Shown here piece by piece: positions 21,901 to 34,067 of a DNA stretch of 64,000 bases (position 1 is its first letter; each line of letters starts with the position of its first letter). The stretch is from the NCBI GenBank assembly GCA_964017065.1, contig OZ024786.1:12223596-12287595 (forward strand). Reading direction: 5' to 3'. The DNA comes from Haliclona indistincta. Taxonomy: Eukaryota; Porifera; Demospongiae; Haplosclerida; Chalinidae. Position numbers and translations under genes: made by a program. Under the pieces are notes generated by a model, which was not told where the DNA came from, did no database searches, and saw only the letters and a program-made list of their open reading frames with translations.

Positions 21901-24900
21901 AAAATATATTGTCATGCGTATTATACAGAAGCAACTGGATAAAGCTCCTAAACAGCTGGTTGAGAAATGGGGAAGACGACCAGAAAAGTCGTGTTTTAAA
22001 GTAGGCTACTATCAGCGACCTCCAAAACAGGAGCTCAACATCTTAGGGTATTATGTTTGTACTGCATGTATTGGTGTACATGCATCTGACCTTATAGTGT
22101 GAAAGATACTTGTGTATCAAGAGATGAAGATGAAGAAGTAAATTCACACATGCATGCATCATGGTTATAACTATTATTTTGCATGCAGAAGGCAGGAGAG
22201 TGTATTTCCTATAACTACACTTATTTATTTTGTTTCCTCTCTACATGTGTATTTAACTTTACTCGTTTCCCTTGTTTCTTGACATACAATGTTTCACCTC
22301 CTTTCCTATGAACTATTATATTCTGTGATTTTTTATAAAGGATCAAAATGGAGATCAGGAAACCATTGACCTATGTCAAGTGACCACTGCTGCATTTGAC
22401 GTAAACTTGTGGTTATTATACATGTAATTAATATATGATTATTTTGAACAATAATAGAAAACAACCTCACAAGGACATGAGATTAAAGTAAAGAGATCGC
22501 CAAACAAAGGTCTTTTAAACAGAGTTGGCACCAACATGTGTTGGATGAATTCCATTCTTCAACTGTTGGAAATGACAGATATTTCATTATTTTTACAAGG
22601 TATGAATCTTATACATAAATAACGTTATTATTATTCTGTATACATGAATATAGGATTTCCTGTCAATCATATGACATGTATACAACATGAGTATCTAAAA
22701 GTTCATAAAGAATTAGAGAAATGTGATCGGCCAGCAGATGCAACTATGTTGATGGTACAACAATAATTATTTAAAGTATCTTTTCTATAAATATTTCCAT
22801 TTTGCAGGTCTTGGTTACTTCTGGTGCTGGCATTAGTGAATTAAAGCCATACTGCAGTAATGATGCAGAAGAGGTACTGCAGATATTCCAAAGTCGCTTA
22901 ATAGCGGACCTACAGGTATCAAAATAGTGATTGTAGACCATTTTGTATAAATTTTTGTATCTAAAATTTTGTAGCCATGTCAGCATCACAACAGCTATTT
23001 TGGTTCTTATGCATGGTGCTGTAATGTTATTTATACTGCAGGATTTCCCAGGAGCCGATCAGATGTTCTCAATTAAACTGAAGCTAACAGGAACATGTCC
23101 CCATTGCATTCAGGTTGTTGACTTTATACAGTATTATTATTGCTTAACTTCGTCTTTATGGTCATCACAGCAATTATATTTAGCAAGACAAAAATAACGT
23201 GATACTTACATTCCTACAGGCTGCTCCAGTTACGGAGGTTATCACACTATCTCTTATACATGTTACTCCGCCTCGATCACCAACTACATCGACAGTCCAT
23301 TTGTCACAACTGTTTGATGCTGCAATGTCTGTTCAACTGAACAGTCTTAATACTGAATCAAAGTAGGAGATTAAAATGCTACCAGTTATTGCTAGTTAAT
23401 TAACTAATAATTACATATGATATGTAGCAGCTGTAGGCACTGCAATGGATCGTTGGTTGTTAAAGGGGAGTTGTTAATGCTTCCTGACAATCTGATAATA
23501 GTCATACAAAGGAACTTAGCTGAAGAGAAACGACGAAATAACACTCCTGTTGTGATTGAGAAGTAAGGGCTGTTTTATGTTTAAAGTTATACATTTTTGT
23601 GTAGCTTATTTACAGTAACACCTGACATTAACTATGAGTTATCTTCTATTGTGGTAAGATTTGCATGCAAGCTCATTATAATGGTGAATATACAATTATT
23701 ATGTTATAGGTACATCGTGGTACAAAGAAATGTGGACACTGTATGTTGTTACAATAAGTGTATGCACGAGTGTGACAGCATATAATTGCATGCAGATCAG
23801 ACATTAGTGAATAATAATCTTGGCTGGACAGTGTATGATGACGATTTGGTAACAGAACAAAGTGGAGTAGGATGGCATCACTCTGGTTTTGTTCCTGTAA
23901 GTATAAAAAGATCATTCTGTGCTGAAATTTTCTTGTTTTTATAGAAAGATGCCTACATTGTGCACTATCACAAACAGCATTCAGTTGTGAGCTAGCAGAT
24001 AAAGATAATTGCATGCATAGTTGTGTATTTATTAATCTGCATGCAGAACATGTGACTTACATGTAACTTTATTTTGCAGGTCCATTTGCACAATTTGAAG
24101 AACACAAGATCATTTCTTGGAAGAAGTGTGAGGATTAACTAAAGATACCAGTTAGCTGAATAATTATTATTGCAATTCTATTAGCTAAAGGAGCCATGCT
24201 TTGGAATACCGAAAGAAGAAGAGATTCTGGTGCTCATTGAAAATATTTATCTTGCATGTTCTTCATAGTTACATTCATTTGTAATGCCAGGTAAAGAATA
24301 ACTTGAGTCACTGTCCAGGAGGAGAAACCTTGAGAGAAGGGCAATGGCTGTCATCCAAGGTTTATCAACTATTGGCATTAAATCTAATTGCACTATACAT
24401 TTAGGTTATAATGTCGTACATCTCTGACCTTGTAAAATTAAGAGAAGATGTAAGATTAAATTTTTATAACATGTCTCCCTGTAAAAGAAATTTTTAGGTC
24501 GCTGTATTTGATCCTGTATTTTTGCCGTCATTGCAAAGTCGAGGGTACAGAGGAGTTGAGCGATTCAGAAAAGTAAAAGCAAATTATTACTTCAAATGTG
24601 TTCTGTGTATGTCACTTTATCTCTCTGCATGTATGTTGCATGCATATACAATAATGACACACAGTAATTTCTTTATAGGGAGTTGATTTGTCTAAAATGC
24701 AACTCATTATTTACCCTGTACATCGTCCTCAACATTGGATTTTGGTGGTATGTTATATTAATAGTCACACAATTATTCAAAAAATGGTGATATCATGCAG
24801 GCTGTCTTTATGCAAAAACGAGTGATTACTGTTGTTGACACACTTCACAAGAAAATCACTGACCCAGTAAACTGGATTTGGTAATAATGATTTAACTATA

Positions 24901-27900
24901 CTTTCAATTTATAAAGTAATTTATAATAATTATAGGTACTATCTTTCCTGCAAACTGAATCTAAAAAGAAGAGTATGGAAGTTTTATGACATGGTAAACT
25001 TACGTGAGATACAGCTGGAAAATCGAGAAACATTTTTTACATGCAGAGTAATTTGGTACCCAGACAAAGTAACAGTAGTGACTGTGGTGTTTATGTTTGC
25101 ATGGTAAGTAAAGTTATAGCTATAACAGCTGAATTGAAAACCAACAGGTAACTAAATGCCTACTTAATGGATGGAAACTTACGTACACTCAAGTTAGTAA
25201 TGCATTCTAAAGCTACACAATAAATTATTATTAAATACATAATAATTATAACTGATCATAATACTAAAGCTCGAAATATTTTAGAGAAAATTTTTAAAAT
25301 AATTTAAATTGAAATTTGTTTTAATATTATAGATGGATGCAATTAAAGCCCGCCTTGAGATAGGAAAAACAATAATGGAGAGAAAGGATAAAATACCAGT
25401 CACTATTGAAGTAATATCTCCGTTGTGAATGCTTTGTTTTCAGCCGCCTTAATCAGAGTTCAGATGATGATGAAGAAGATGATATCGATAATGATGATAT
25501 TATTTTTCCTCCTGTCAACTTCAAGCAGATTGCAGAAAGGGTATAATTCTCATTATATAATGAATGATACATTAGAATTAATTATGCATAAGAAAATACT
25601 GAAGAACAGCAATGATTCATGCATTTATAGATGATTATTTTTCCAGAAGTCTATGAAGTGCCAGAGTACAGCTGCTGCTGATGCACTTTCATCTAGTAAG
25701 GTGAGTATTTTAATTATCACTTGCAATTAAAATATTAAATTTTTGCAGAAGTCTATGACATGCAAGAGTACAGCTGCTGCTAATTTTTCCAATGCAGTTT
25801 CATCTAGTAAGTTTTTAAATTGTTACTCAATAATTATTATGTATTTTCATTTCAGCTAGTGCTAACCGAAAAGCGCTACTTAAACTGGAAGTGTCTTCTG
25901 CAGGCATGTTGTAAAATGCATGGATAATACAATGTATCATAACATTATAATAATTTATTGTAGCGAAAATGTGCTGGGATCGCAGACCAATTCTTTGGCT
26001 AGGACTGTACAAGATACATGTAGAAGACATCTTTAAAATCATTTCTAATGATCGATCTACATGCATCACTGTAAGTACATGCATTTTGCAATATCAATGC
26101 TAAATGCATCCATAAAACAGGTTCTGTACTTTTGTTTGCACGTGTGGGCAAAGATGCAGGAGCAACTTCAGGTGTAGCATGCATGCGGCATGTCTGCATG
26201 TACACAATAACTTGCATTATAATGATCAGGTGGAGGCATATGAGTATGAAGACTTTATTGAGGTTGTCGACGGGGTTGAAGTCCAAAAATGTGATAAGAT
26301 GAATGCAATGAATTTTGATAAATTAAATCCGTGCAAGTACATTCAGGTATATAGCTATGCATGCCTGCAATAATGATAATATAACATGCGTGATGCTTTA
26401 TTCACAGAGAAGTCCATCGGACATTAAATATATTATTTGTCCATTTTATTTGAGGCATTCTTTTATCTGTGTAAGTATATTCCAAAATATAATACAAGTA
26501 CATAATGATGAACATTGTTATAGGTTGCCGATTTTAAAAAGAAGGTTGTGTTCTGTTTTGATCCAGTTGGAGATCACTCTCATCGACAGCAACATCAAAG
26601 GAAAGTGGAATTGTTTCGGTAAGAAATAGGAGCAACAATTATTATTAATTATTATTATAATCAATAAGCTGAATTTTACAGCATATAGCTAAGCTATCAA
26701 CTGTATTGATTCTTATTATAATAGGAAGGTGGTGGGGACGTGGCATTCTAAAAGTGAATCAAGAAGACGACAGTATAATGACTGGAATATACAGAACATA
26801 AAAGTATGCATGATTATTATAAACACAATGATTATTTCAGTGTTTTTTTAAGGTTACAACATCAGTGTCCGCAGATCACAGTGTGGTTACAATTTGCAAG
26901 GTAGTTATTTTTCTAATTTTGTACATGGTTGTCATGCATACGTGTACATGTTGCATGTGCAAATAATGTATACTATACCATACATATAGTTTGTGTATGA
27001 CCTCATATGGAAGAATTGTCACTCACAAGACCATGGCAAAAATCTGGAAGTAAGCAAATGATTTACGATTCATGTGTATAATGATGCATTGCAGGATAAT
27101 AAGCTGTGGTTAGTAAAAGAACTATTTGCAAGGTATATTCATATAGCTATAATAATTAAATTCTATTTTGGAATGCTTATAGCATCGACAATCTTGATGT
27201 ACACTGCGATGATGACATTGTCAGCAAAGTCAGAGAACAATTAGGTTTAGCTGCTACAGGTATATTGCATTGCATGCATGCACTTTCAGGCTCACCTGCA
27301 TGCAGTCAATATTAATTCAAGCTATATACACATGTGCAATAGCTAATCGAATTATAAAAATGTTTGTGGTATAGAGAATGATGACAACTCAGATGTGTCA
27401 ACAGATTTGCAAGAACCTTATGGTTAGATAAACCACATTTTTAATGGCATTGCACTTGCATTGGCAGATGAGACTTCGCTACCGAAAGGTGTTCTGATGC
27501 CAACCTTCAGTGGGAATGCATTTGCATGTCCCACTGAAGAGATTGGTGCTGTCACAAAGACCAGGAAAGACTGGTGGATTGCTGACTTTCCTGTTTTAAA
27601 CAGAAAGTCAGATGAGTGAGTTTTGATGCCCACACGGGTACTATAGTGCAACATTTTAATACAAATTCAGTGGAAGTACTTTTGAAAGAGTCTTTATTCG
27701 GGACACTTTAAAACGAGCAGAGGTAGAACAATTTGTAGTGCACAAATTGATAGATAGATGCATATTTCATCTTTCCTATGCCCAGCCAACATTGAGATCT
27801 ATCCTCCGAGGAGAAACCGAAAGTTTCTTCAAAGTACGAAACAGAGGAAGGGATTGGGATATTTGGCCACTTGAACAGGAAGACATGGTAAAAATATTAT

Positions 27901-28195
27901 TACTGTCTGAATAATCACATTAATTTGGAGTATGTATACCATTATTACAGTACGAAGAGGTTATACACTTCTTGCGTGGGATAATGGGGGATGTCATGGG
28001 ACAGGTAGTAATTGGGACCCCATCATTAATTGACCATGTACTCTTTCCTGAGGTTTGTTTACATTAAGTATAAACTGCATAATAATTATTATAATGTTCT
28101 CATTTCTTCAGGCAATGATCATGCTCATTTGTACATACTGTAGATGTAAATACAAGGAAGCTGTAGACATTTTTCTGAGGAAACGACTACCATAG
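17723..28195 (+). CDS. Multidomain protein: PHD finger, DDE transposase-like core, USP and Ulp1 proteases; about 50 exons
   Basis: I read roughly 2,000 residues in about fifty short exons with introns mostly of 40-150 bp, ending at TAG 28193-28195. The order is: repeated mini-exons (17723-18957), a PHD finger (19020-19288), linker exons, a DDE core (19709-22053), a C19 peptidase (22458-24118), linker, a C48 peptidase (about 24500-25400), a duplicated exon pair (25647-25806) and an unrecognised C-terminal third. Phases agree at nearly all junctions I checked; the join near 25415-25443 is uncertain. The start is unresolved: the first mini-exon has an acceptor-like flank (ctaag), and an in-frame ATG exists at 17750. 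Combining a chromatin reader, a transposase fold and two ubiquitin/SUMO-type proteases suggests either a large transposon's own protein or a domesticated one. Ulp1 domains are known in KDZ/Zisupton-type transposons; a USP in addition is not something I recognise. Confidence 0.75.
19020..19288 (+). other. PHD zinc finger of the large gene, split by a GC-AG intron
   Basis: Exon 19020-19093 carries YLFCVCRQPHDNS. Exon 19143-19288 carries VMCDYCGGQFHTECI...KCPAC. Joined in phase they give C-x-C, C-x2-C, H-x2-C, C-x2-C, the C4HC3 set of the PHD class that reads histone H3 tails. The join needs a GC donor (AAG|gcacag); the GT donors nearby break the frame. The usual Trp before the metal-binding His is Gln here, so histone binding cannot be assumed. 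Confidence 0.82.
19709..22053 (+). other. DDE transposase-like core of the large gene
   Basis: Exons 19709-20871, 20994-21522, 21614-21693 and two more. Candidate catalytic acids are the Asp in HCDATGTVV (about 20447), the Asp in VVIDRSS (about 20684) and the Glu in TNGAVEAWNFILKK (about 21650). Between them, PLYYALV...VAEYITTEH and a CVSHVMHSAKRLC motif resemble the MULE/KDZ type of RNase H-fold transposases. An acidic insert (21185-21290) lies before the third acid. All three acids are present, so catalysis is not excluded by sequence. Confidence 0.68.
22458..24118 (+). other. C19 (USP-type) deubiquitinase domain of the large gene
   Basis: The Cys box reads RVGTNMCWMNSILQLL (exon 22458-22599). 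Two CxxC pairs (CPHC near 23098 and CRHC near 23434) form a zinc finger as in many USPs. The His box is YELSSIVVHRGTKKCGHY, where the Tyr codon is completed across an intron (CACT|gt...ag|AT), followed by W-x-x-YDDD and YIVHYHK. Cys, His and the Asp/Asn position are all present, so an active ubiquitin hydrolase is plausible. Confidence 0.8.
24497..25410 (+). other. C48 (Ulp1/SENP-type) protease domain of the large gene
   Basis: The motif series is YPVHRPQHWILV (His), VITVVDTL (Asp) and QSNSSDCGVYVCM (Gln and Cys) over exons 24679-24747, 24801-24880, 24936-24993, 25047-25103 and 25333 onward. Spacing and order match the Ulp1 fold that cleaves SUMO or NEDD8. The full catalytic set is intact. 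Confidence 0.85.
25647..25806 (+). other. Tandemly duplicated exon pair in the large gene
   Basis: Exon 25647-25700 encodes KSMKCQSTAAADALSSSK and exon 25749-25806 encodes KSMTCKSTAAANFSNAVSS. They are clearly two copies of one exon. The following intron (donor GCAG|gcatgt) is a second probable GC-AG intron, required for phase. Confidence 0.78.
25853..28195 (+). other. Unrecognised C-terminal third of the large gene
   Basis: About sixteen exons without a domain I can name. A stretch around 26407-26620 (PFYLRHSFICVADFKKKVVFCFD) echoes the His-to-Asp part of a C48 protease, and CHSQDHG follows near 27030, but the Cys position is His, so it would be inactive if related. The final exon (28113-28195) ends RKRLP before TAG. 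Confidence 0.55.
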
Positions 28196-28998
28196 CAGTA
28201 CACTAAATTGTCTTTTAGTATCACCTAACCATTACCACTACTACATGTATATCACTGTTAAAATGGAGTCCTTCAGGAACTTGGTATGCACTAGCTATCA
28301 GTATTGTGTAAATATCGGGTGGCACAGCAATAGGGCGGAGTGTGTTGGTATCGGGTGGAAGTGAACGTACAAAATCTTATTGCTTGGTCTAGAGAACAGC
28401 AAGAAACAAACAAAATGAGATTTGATATTAGCAAATGTACCTCTAGAAGAAACTCACATGTATAGAAATTGATCCGTTATTGCCACACCCATTAATAAGA
28501 CGGAGTGTGTTTGTATTGTGTGGAGCTGAGAAGAGCGGAAATAACATCAGTTTGTCTGCTGAATGTCCAGAAGTCTAGCCCAAATAGAAAATGTACAAGA
28601 AATTGAAGAATATCGTATTTGAGCTCAAGAAGATGCATGGTCTTATTACTAGAGCGAAGATGGGAATCTAAATCAGCACATGCACCTCAAGAGAAACACA
28701 ATCATGCAGAGTTAGTGACTCTAGAAGACATTATTATTGTATTTTACTGAGGTCTCTGTGTATTATATTTTCCTATGCAATGTTATAAAAGACAGTAAAG
28801 TTAGTAGCTGTAGTACTGACTCACAATGAGCGCCGTATGACCCGTATGACTCGCGATAGCTACGTCTCTGCATGGCGTTTCTGTTACATGCGTCGTGCAC
28901 GCTCAATTGACCAATCATACAACTAATGCGCACACAAAGCGCACTATTCACGTGTTGTACAACACATGTTCAACAAGTACATTCTTGTGGTTTGTAGT
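28196..28998. other. 3' flank of the large gene; two degenerate repeats, no gene
   Basis: Two diverged copies of a roughly 170-bp segment start near 28330 and 28497 (gcggagtgtgttggtatcgg and gacggagtgtgtttgtattg). No coding signal seen. Confidence 0.45.
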
Positions 28999-29041
28999 GA
29001 ATGTGGTGCTGGCGAATGTGGTGCTGGCTTCAGCCGGGTGT
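28999..29041. repeat. 43-bp inverted repeat, right copy
   Basis: Exact reverse complement of 14134-14176. On the plus strand it starts the same MWCWRMWCWLQPGV reading as the Death exon but soon reaches a stop, so it looks like a decayed fragment of an NLR 5' end in opposite orientation. Confidence 0.9.
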
Positions 29042-29478
29042 AAATAACAGGATTACTACAATAATCGTGATCTAACCTTGTACTGTGGACGAGGATACCG
29101 CCATGATAGCTAGCGCTGTTGACTTTGAACATCTGATCGACTTAATTAAGAGCTCATAATTAGCCCTCCCACACACTCTCTGCAAGTTTGGAGCTTCCGT
29201 AACACGATTCGGCTATCTCACTGTGATGTTAAAAGTGTTTCCATGCATGAAACGCATCTAAGTATTACGTATACTGCTGTCTCTCAGCACGGATACAGAG
29301 CTACAGTTGATCCTCTTAATCTTAGTGGTACAGAGTCTCCACTCACTGGTCACTATAGCTGACAGTACAGTCACCACAACTTGTCAACTATCAAGTACTA
29401 TATTCTATTAGGTACACACATGTTGATCACAGTCTATAGACTAGTTAGTTCTGTTAGTGCAGGTCGTGTTGTTGTCAG

Positions 29479-31469
29479 GTGAGAGGTGTGTCCACACACT
29501 GTGTGCTGCTGCTGTCAGCTCTCAACCAGCTCATGTGTATGCCGGACTGATCGTACAAGCCATCACAGTAGTACTAGCTAGTGAGCACTAGAGCCTGTTA
29601 GCATGTGCTGGAAACTAACATTTGTTGTATTCTAAAGACCCACCATGCTCCTATACACAAAACACTCTCTCTAGTGTTTCTGACGTGTATTTTTTATCAG
29701 ATGACTGTCTTATCAATGAATTGTACACATCACCTGCAGTACCAACTGTACCAGTGTCTATGCATGGTATTGAACCACTCACTGTGACTGCCTATGTAGT
29801 AATCTTTTGTTATTCTTGTAAACCATCAGTCTTGTTGTAGTCAGTCAGTCTGTCACCTCTTGTATTTTAGTCATGTGAGTGTTGTAGGTTATTGTTCCTC
29901 TCTCTGTATAAATAGTGTGTGTTGTGATTTAGAATTTTGCTCCCAGTGAATTACTGTCTATTTTTTTAAAATAATAGTTTAGCAAATTGCATGGACACAC
30001 ACAAATAGCAATGCATGCTAATACAAGGTGTGTACCCAAATGAATAAACAAGTATACAGAGATAATAGAATAGCATGAGTCCAGATAATGTGAAAGAAGT
30101 CACCGATCAGTAGCCACAAGTATAGGTGAATGGTTAGAAGAGGTCAACCACGAATATAATAATAGTAGAAAGGTAGAATCAAATATAGTTAAGTGAACAG
30201 GTCAGTAAACAAGAGAACAGTAGATTGAGCAAGAGCTGGGTCAACAAGTACAGGCTTAGGAAGAGGTCACAACAGTAGAGTTTAGAAAGCGATGAGGGCA
30301 GGAATTATCTTTCAATGAAGAGAAAGAATTAGAATAAAAGATAGGGATGGTAATAAAAGATGTTCTCTGTTTCACGTTACTACAGTCTATTCTGTATTAA
30401 TTTTGACAAGTGAATGAACAGACTCAGACAACAATGTACTAGCATAAGAGACCAGTTACAGTTAGTGCTCAATTTATTTCCTCACAGAATCTAGAAGAGA
30501 CATCTGACGGTCATGATGTGGTGACTAGTGTTATAATGCAGCTATCAGCTGAGAAGCTCACTAATTACGGGGTCTTCCTCCTCGACTATGGGATGGTAAG
30601 ACATCAAGACAACTCCTCATGTGTGTTACTATATGTTGTTGTCATGGTTACAGGGGTTGATGTGCTTTGTTGGTAAGGGAGTGTCTCCGGAGATCATGAG
30701 AAACTTGTTTGATGTTCCTCATTTTGGAGCAATGCCTGAATACATGGTGAGTGAGAGAGGATGAAAAATGTGTTCATTATCCTTCTCTAGCTCCAGTTTC
30801 CATCACTGGACAGTGATCTCTCTATACTGGTTCGTACCTTTGTTGCTCAAATCAGGAACTCTCACTGCAACAATCTTCCCTTGTTGATTATCAGGTGAGT
30901 AGAGATAAGTGAGAAGTTATATCTAGTACATTTGTCCACCTGGCCAGTGTTCCTTCACCAAAAAGAGCAGCCTTTACTGTTCCATTAATAATGTCATTGG
31001 TCTATTCCATTAATTATGTCTGGTCATCGATCGGTCTATTCCCCTAATTGCATTTTACAAGGTCGGTTATTTTGATCAAACAATAGGTGGACTCTATTTC
31101 GACAGCACAACCTATCATTACAGCAGTTTGAACATTATTTAAGTGTTATATTATGCCACATGGAGCCAGTGTTAGCATAGCACTGGCTCACCAAAAGTGA
31201 CCATGTGAACTCCCAAGTGAAGATAATTATTTTACCCATTTTTGAAAGTACAGTGCTGGACCATTTTGCACTCATGTTTAATGATACAGTGCTGTGCTCA
31301 CGTTGTCAATGATAAACATTTTAAAATTACATATCACTCTCCCACTCCAGAGAGGAAGGTGCTCATCGTTTACCATTCATTAACTACCTGATTTGAAGAC
31401 CGGACTGAAGACGGCACATCATATTATTATTACGAATATCTGCAGCACATTAGCCGACAAATTAAGTAG
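29479..31469 (+). pseudogene. Sec24 3' region, duplicate copy 3 (broken)
   Basis: One damaged exon (29479-29580) with a small deletion, then loss of the following three exons, with unrelated sequence at 29590-30480. Exons equivalent to 6332 onward resume at about 30488, 30657, 30795 and 31351. The last exon has an extra T (ctgatttgaag) that breaks the frame. Most of the last intron is unlike copies 1 and 2. It precedes the third NLR, again convergently. Confidence 0.88.
29590..30480. other. Sequence replacing Sec24 exons in copy 3; no gene recognised
   Basis: AT-rich, with short open frames (29605-29840) only. No terminal repeats that I can see. Confidence 0.4.
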
Positions 31470-31602
31470 ATCAATCTATTGTGGGTGTGGCTAGTTATCA
31501 AGTGCAACTGGAGTATGTCAGCTGTAGAATTTTTACTGTCTCTAAAAAGTAATAATTTCAGTTGTGTTAAAGAAAACGGTTTATACAAAATTCTATTAGT
31601 TG

Positions 31603-34067
31603 TTAAAATGATAATTTATAGAATAATATTGTGTGAATATCAGGTAGCCCTTTCTGTCTTCTTGTTGTGTTGACTGTGGCTGCTGTTGTCTTGAGTGCTT
31701 GACGTGACTGATCTAGTTGATGTGAGTGATGTTCTTCGAAGTATGAACGTGTTTCGCCACAAAGAAGGAGATGTAGATCCTCAAGGTGACTATCTACTAG
31801 AGATTGTATGAGCTCCTTTCCTCCCACCTCCACACACTGTAGCCACTCCTTTGCTCTCTCCTCAGTCACTGGTGCTTCACCTGAGGCAGGCATGATCATT
31901 TCTAGATGTACTTCTCTCAGTGTGCTCTTTCTGACACACTCTCCAATATTCTTTAGTGTGCTGTCTGGATTTGTGGATGACCAGTACAGCTTCAAGTACT
32001 CCATTGAGGTATTTGCAGTAAGAGCTGCTGCTAGTGACAAAGCTCCCTCATCTGTTGTAGACTTTCTACCGATCACTAGTTTCTTTAAAGTATTGTTTGT
32101 CCTAAGAGCAGTAGCAATATGAGCTATACCAGTGTCACTAATAATGTAATTGTATCCAACTTCTAGTTCTTGGAGTGTCATATTGACAGTAAGTGCTCTG
32201 GCTAGTGACTCTGCACCATCATCTGACATGTTGCACTCATTAATATCAAGTTTTGTCATAGTAGTGTTTGTTTGAAGTGCAGTGGAAATAAGAGCTATGC
32301 CTTTGTCACCGATCCTGTTACCACTGATATCCAGCTCTGTCACCCCATGTAAAGCACCTGCTGGACATGCCTCAGCATGCTTGGAGAGCTCTCCCATCAT
32401 TAGACCAAATGAGTGGTCATTGATACCACATAAGGAAAGGCTCACTCTTAGTTTTCTACTGTTCCTACAAACCAATGCCAGGAAGTATCCAACAGCCATA
32501 CAGTCCAGTGGACTCAAAGTAACACGAGACATATCTAGACTTCCATTGAGCCTCAGAAAAAGTTTTGAATACAATGACTGGTCGTCAATTTGTGCTTCAA
32601 AAAAACACGTTACGTAATTAAGGAGAAAACGCTGGGAAGACCATTTATTGGTGAAATCACTACCTGTGATGATATTACGAATACCTCGATTGGTGAGCTT
32701 AGTGAACCCAGCATAGAACTGTAGTACAGCAGTGAATCGAGGCTCACTAAGAAGGGTATGAAACACTCTCACTTGCTCATCTCTTCCCATTTGGGAGATA
32801 CGATAGGCAGCAAGCATTTCTTGGATTGAGAGATGGACAAAGTTGTACGAGATTGTTTTGCTGCTGGTTCCTGCCCACTGGACCCTCTGCAGCACTCCCA
32901 TGGCGGGGAGATCCTGTTGCTCCGGTGTGGCTGCTTTTGATGAACTACTGTTAAGCTCATCTTGAGTGAAGACAATTCTGTTGTTCATCACACCCTCGTA
33001 TGCTAGTATGCTGATGTGTTTTAGCTGTTTCTTGAGGTCACGAGGGAGGTCATCGAGTGAAGATATTGTTCCAAGAGTACGTTTTGGCAGACGAGTGTTC
33101 AATTCACGAACAATATAGCACAACAGAAGTTCATGGAATATCTCAAAGTGGGTGGTAGGTAGTGTACGGTCACGTTGCAGATATACAAGTATAAGAATGG
33201 CGGCATTCAGTGGTATGTAACAAGTGTTTTCAATGGCTGGATAGTTGGCTAAATGATCTCTTATTTTTCTACACTCATCTTCTAGTATCGTAGAGGATAG
33301 CTGAGTAGACAGTGCTTCTCGTAAGTACTCATGAATGCTCTCTTTAGTGAACCCAAGAATCTCAACTCTCTTCACATTTGGTCTGTAGTGCAGGTCTATG
33401 GAGGAGTCAGGTCGAGAGGTGATGAGGATGGTAGTGTTGGATGAAACAGAACGAAGAAGCTTGCCAAGATACGAATTATCAGTAGGGTGCTTAGGATCTG
33501 GAGGTGCTCGAAGGCAAGCCGGTCCCTCATCCCATCCATCGAGAATGAGGAGGAATTTAAGACCATTTTTTATGCACTGGACTACGTCAGTTACGATATC
33601 ATCAATGCCTTCCTCACCATCGCTAGCTAAGAGAAGGAGCTGGCTCAAAGTTAAGTCAAATCCAGCTGAATGAACAGCTGGGTGACGCAGGTGAACAAGA
33701 ACTACCAGATCAAACATGCCTAGATTGCCTTTAGTCCACTTCTGGCAGTAGTGGTATGCTAGAGTGGTCTTGCCTGACCCGAACGCTCCCTCTACCAGAA
33801 TCGCCAATGGTGGGTAAAAGTTCTCAAAGATGCCTTCATCAAAGATGCTATCCATATCTACCGGCACCTTACTAGCCATGAGTGGCTCTATCTCTCCCTT
33901 GACTCTGTGCTCGATCAGCTCGTCTGGTTCACGAGTGTGTCGTGTTCCCTTCTCGTTAGTCATAGCTAGTTTGATATGCTTACAGTTAGGCAGTGAGACC
34001 CAGGTTGTGGGTGGAGTTTGATAGACTATCTTGAGTTTGTCCACATACACAGTGAGTGAAGAGTGAT
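31603..34067 (-). CDS. NACHT-LRR gene (cassette copy 3) without its Death exon
   Basis: The exon starts at the same acceptor (ctacag) as the NLR at 10594 and is open for about 820 codons. Walker A GAFGSGKTT, Walker B LLILDGWDE and ITSRPDSS are intact. LRRs and tail match the other copies. It lacks the 75-bp duplication and has a short deletion/replacement in the winged-helix region before QQDLPAMGVLQR. Homology to the upstream intron of the other NLR ends at about 34095 and no Death exon follows, so it is 5' truncated or uses a different first exon. The conventional first residue of the frame is a GTG codon, not ATG, which supports an upstream exon. Confidence 0.85.

Noticed and set aside
22180..22260. 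Extra exon of the large gene starting AAGGCAGGAGAG
   Set aside because: No donor keeps the phase; neighbouring exons join in frame without it.
14134..29041. Polinton/Maverick giant transposon
   Set aside because: The size fits, but no protein-primed polymerase, capsid, ATPase or retroviral-like integrase genes were found between the repeats.
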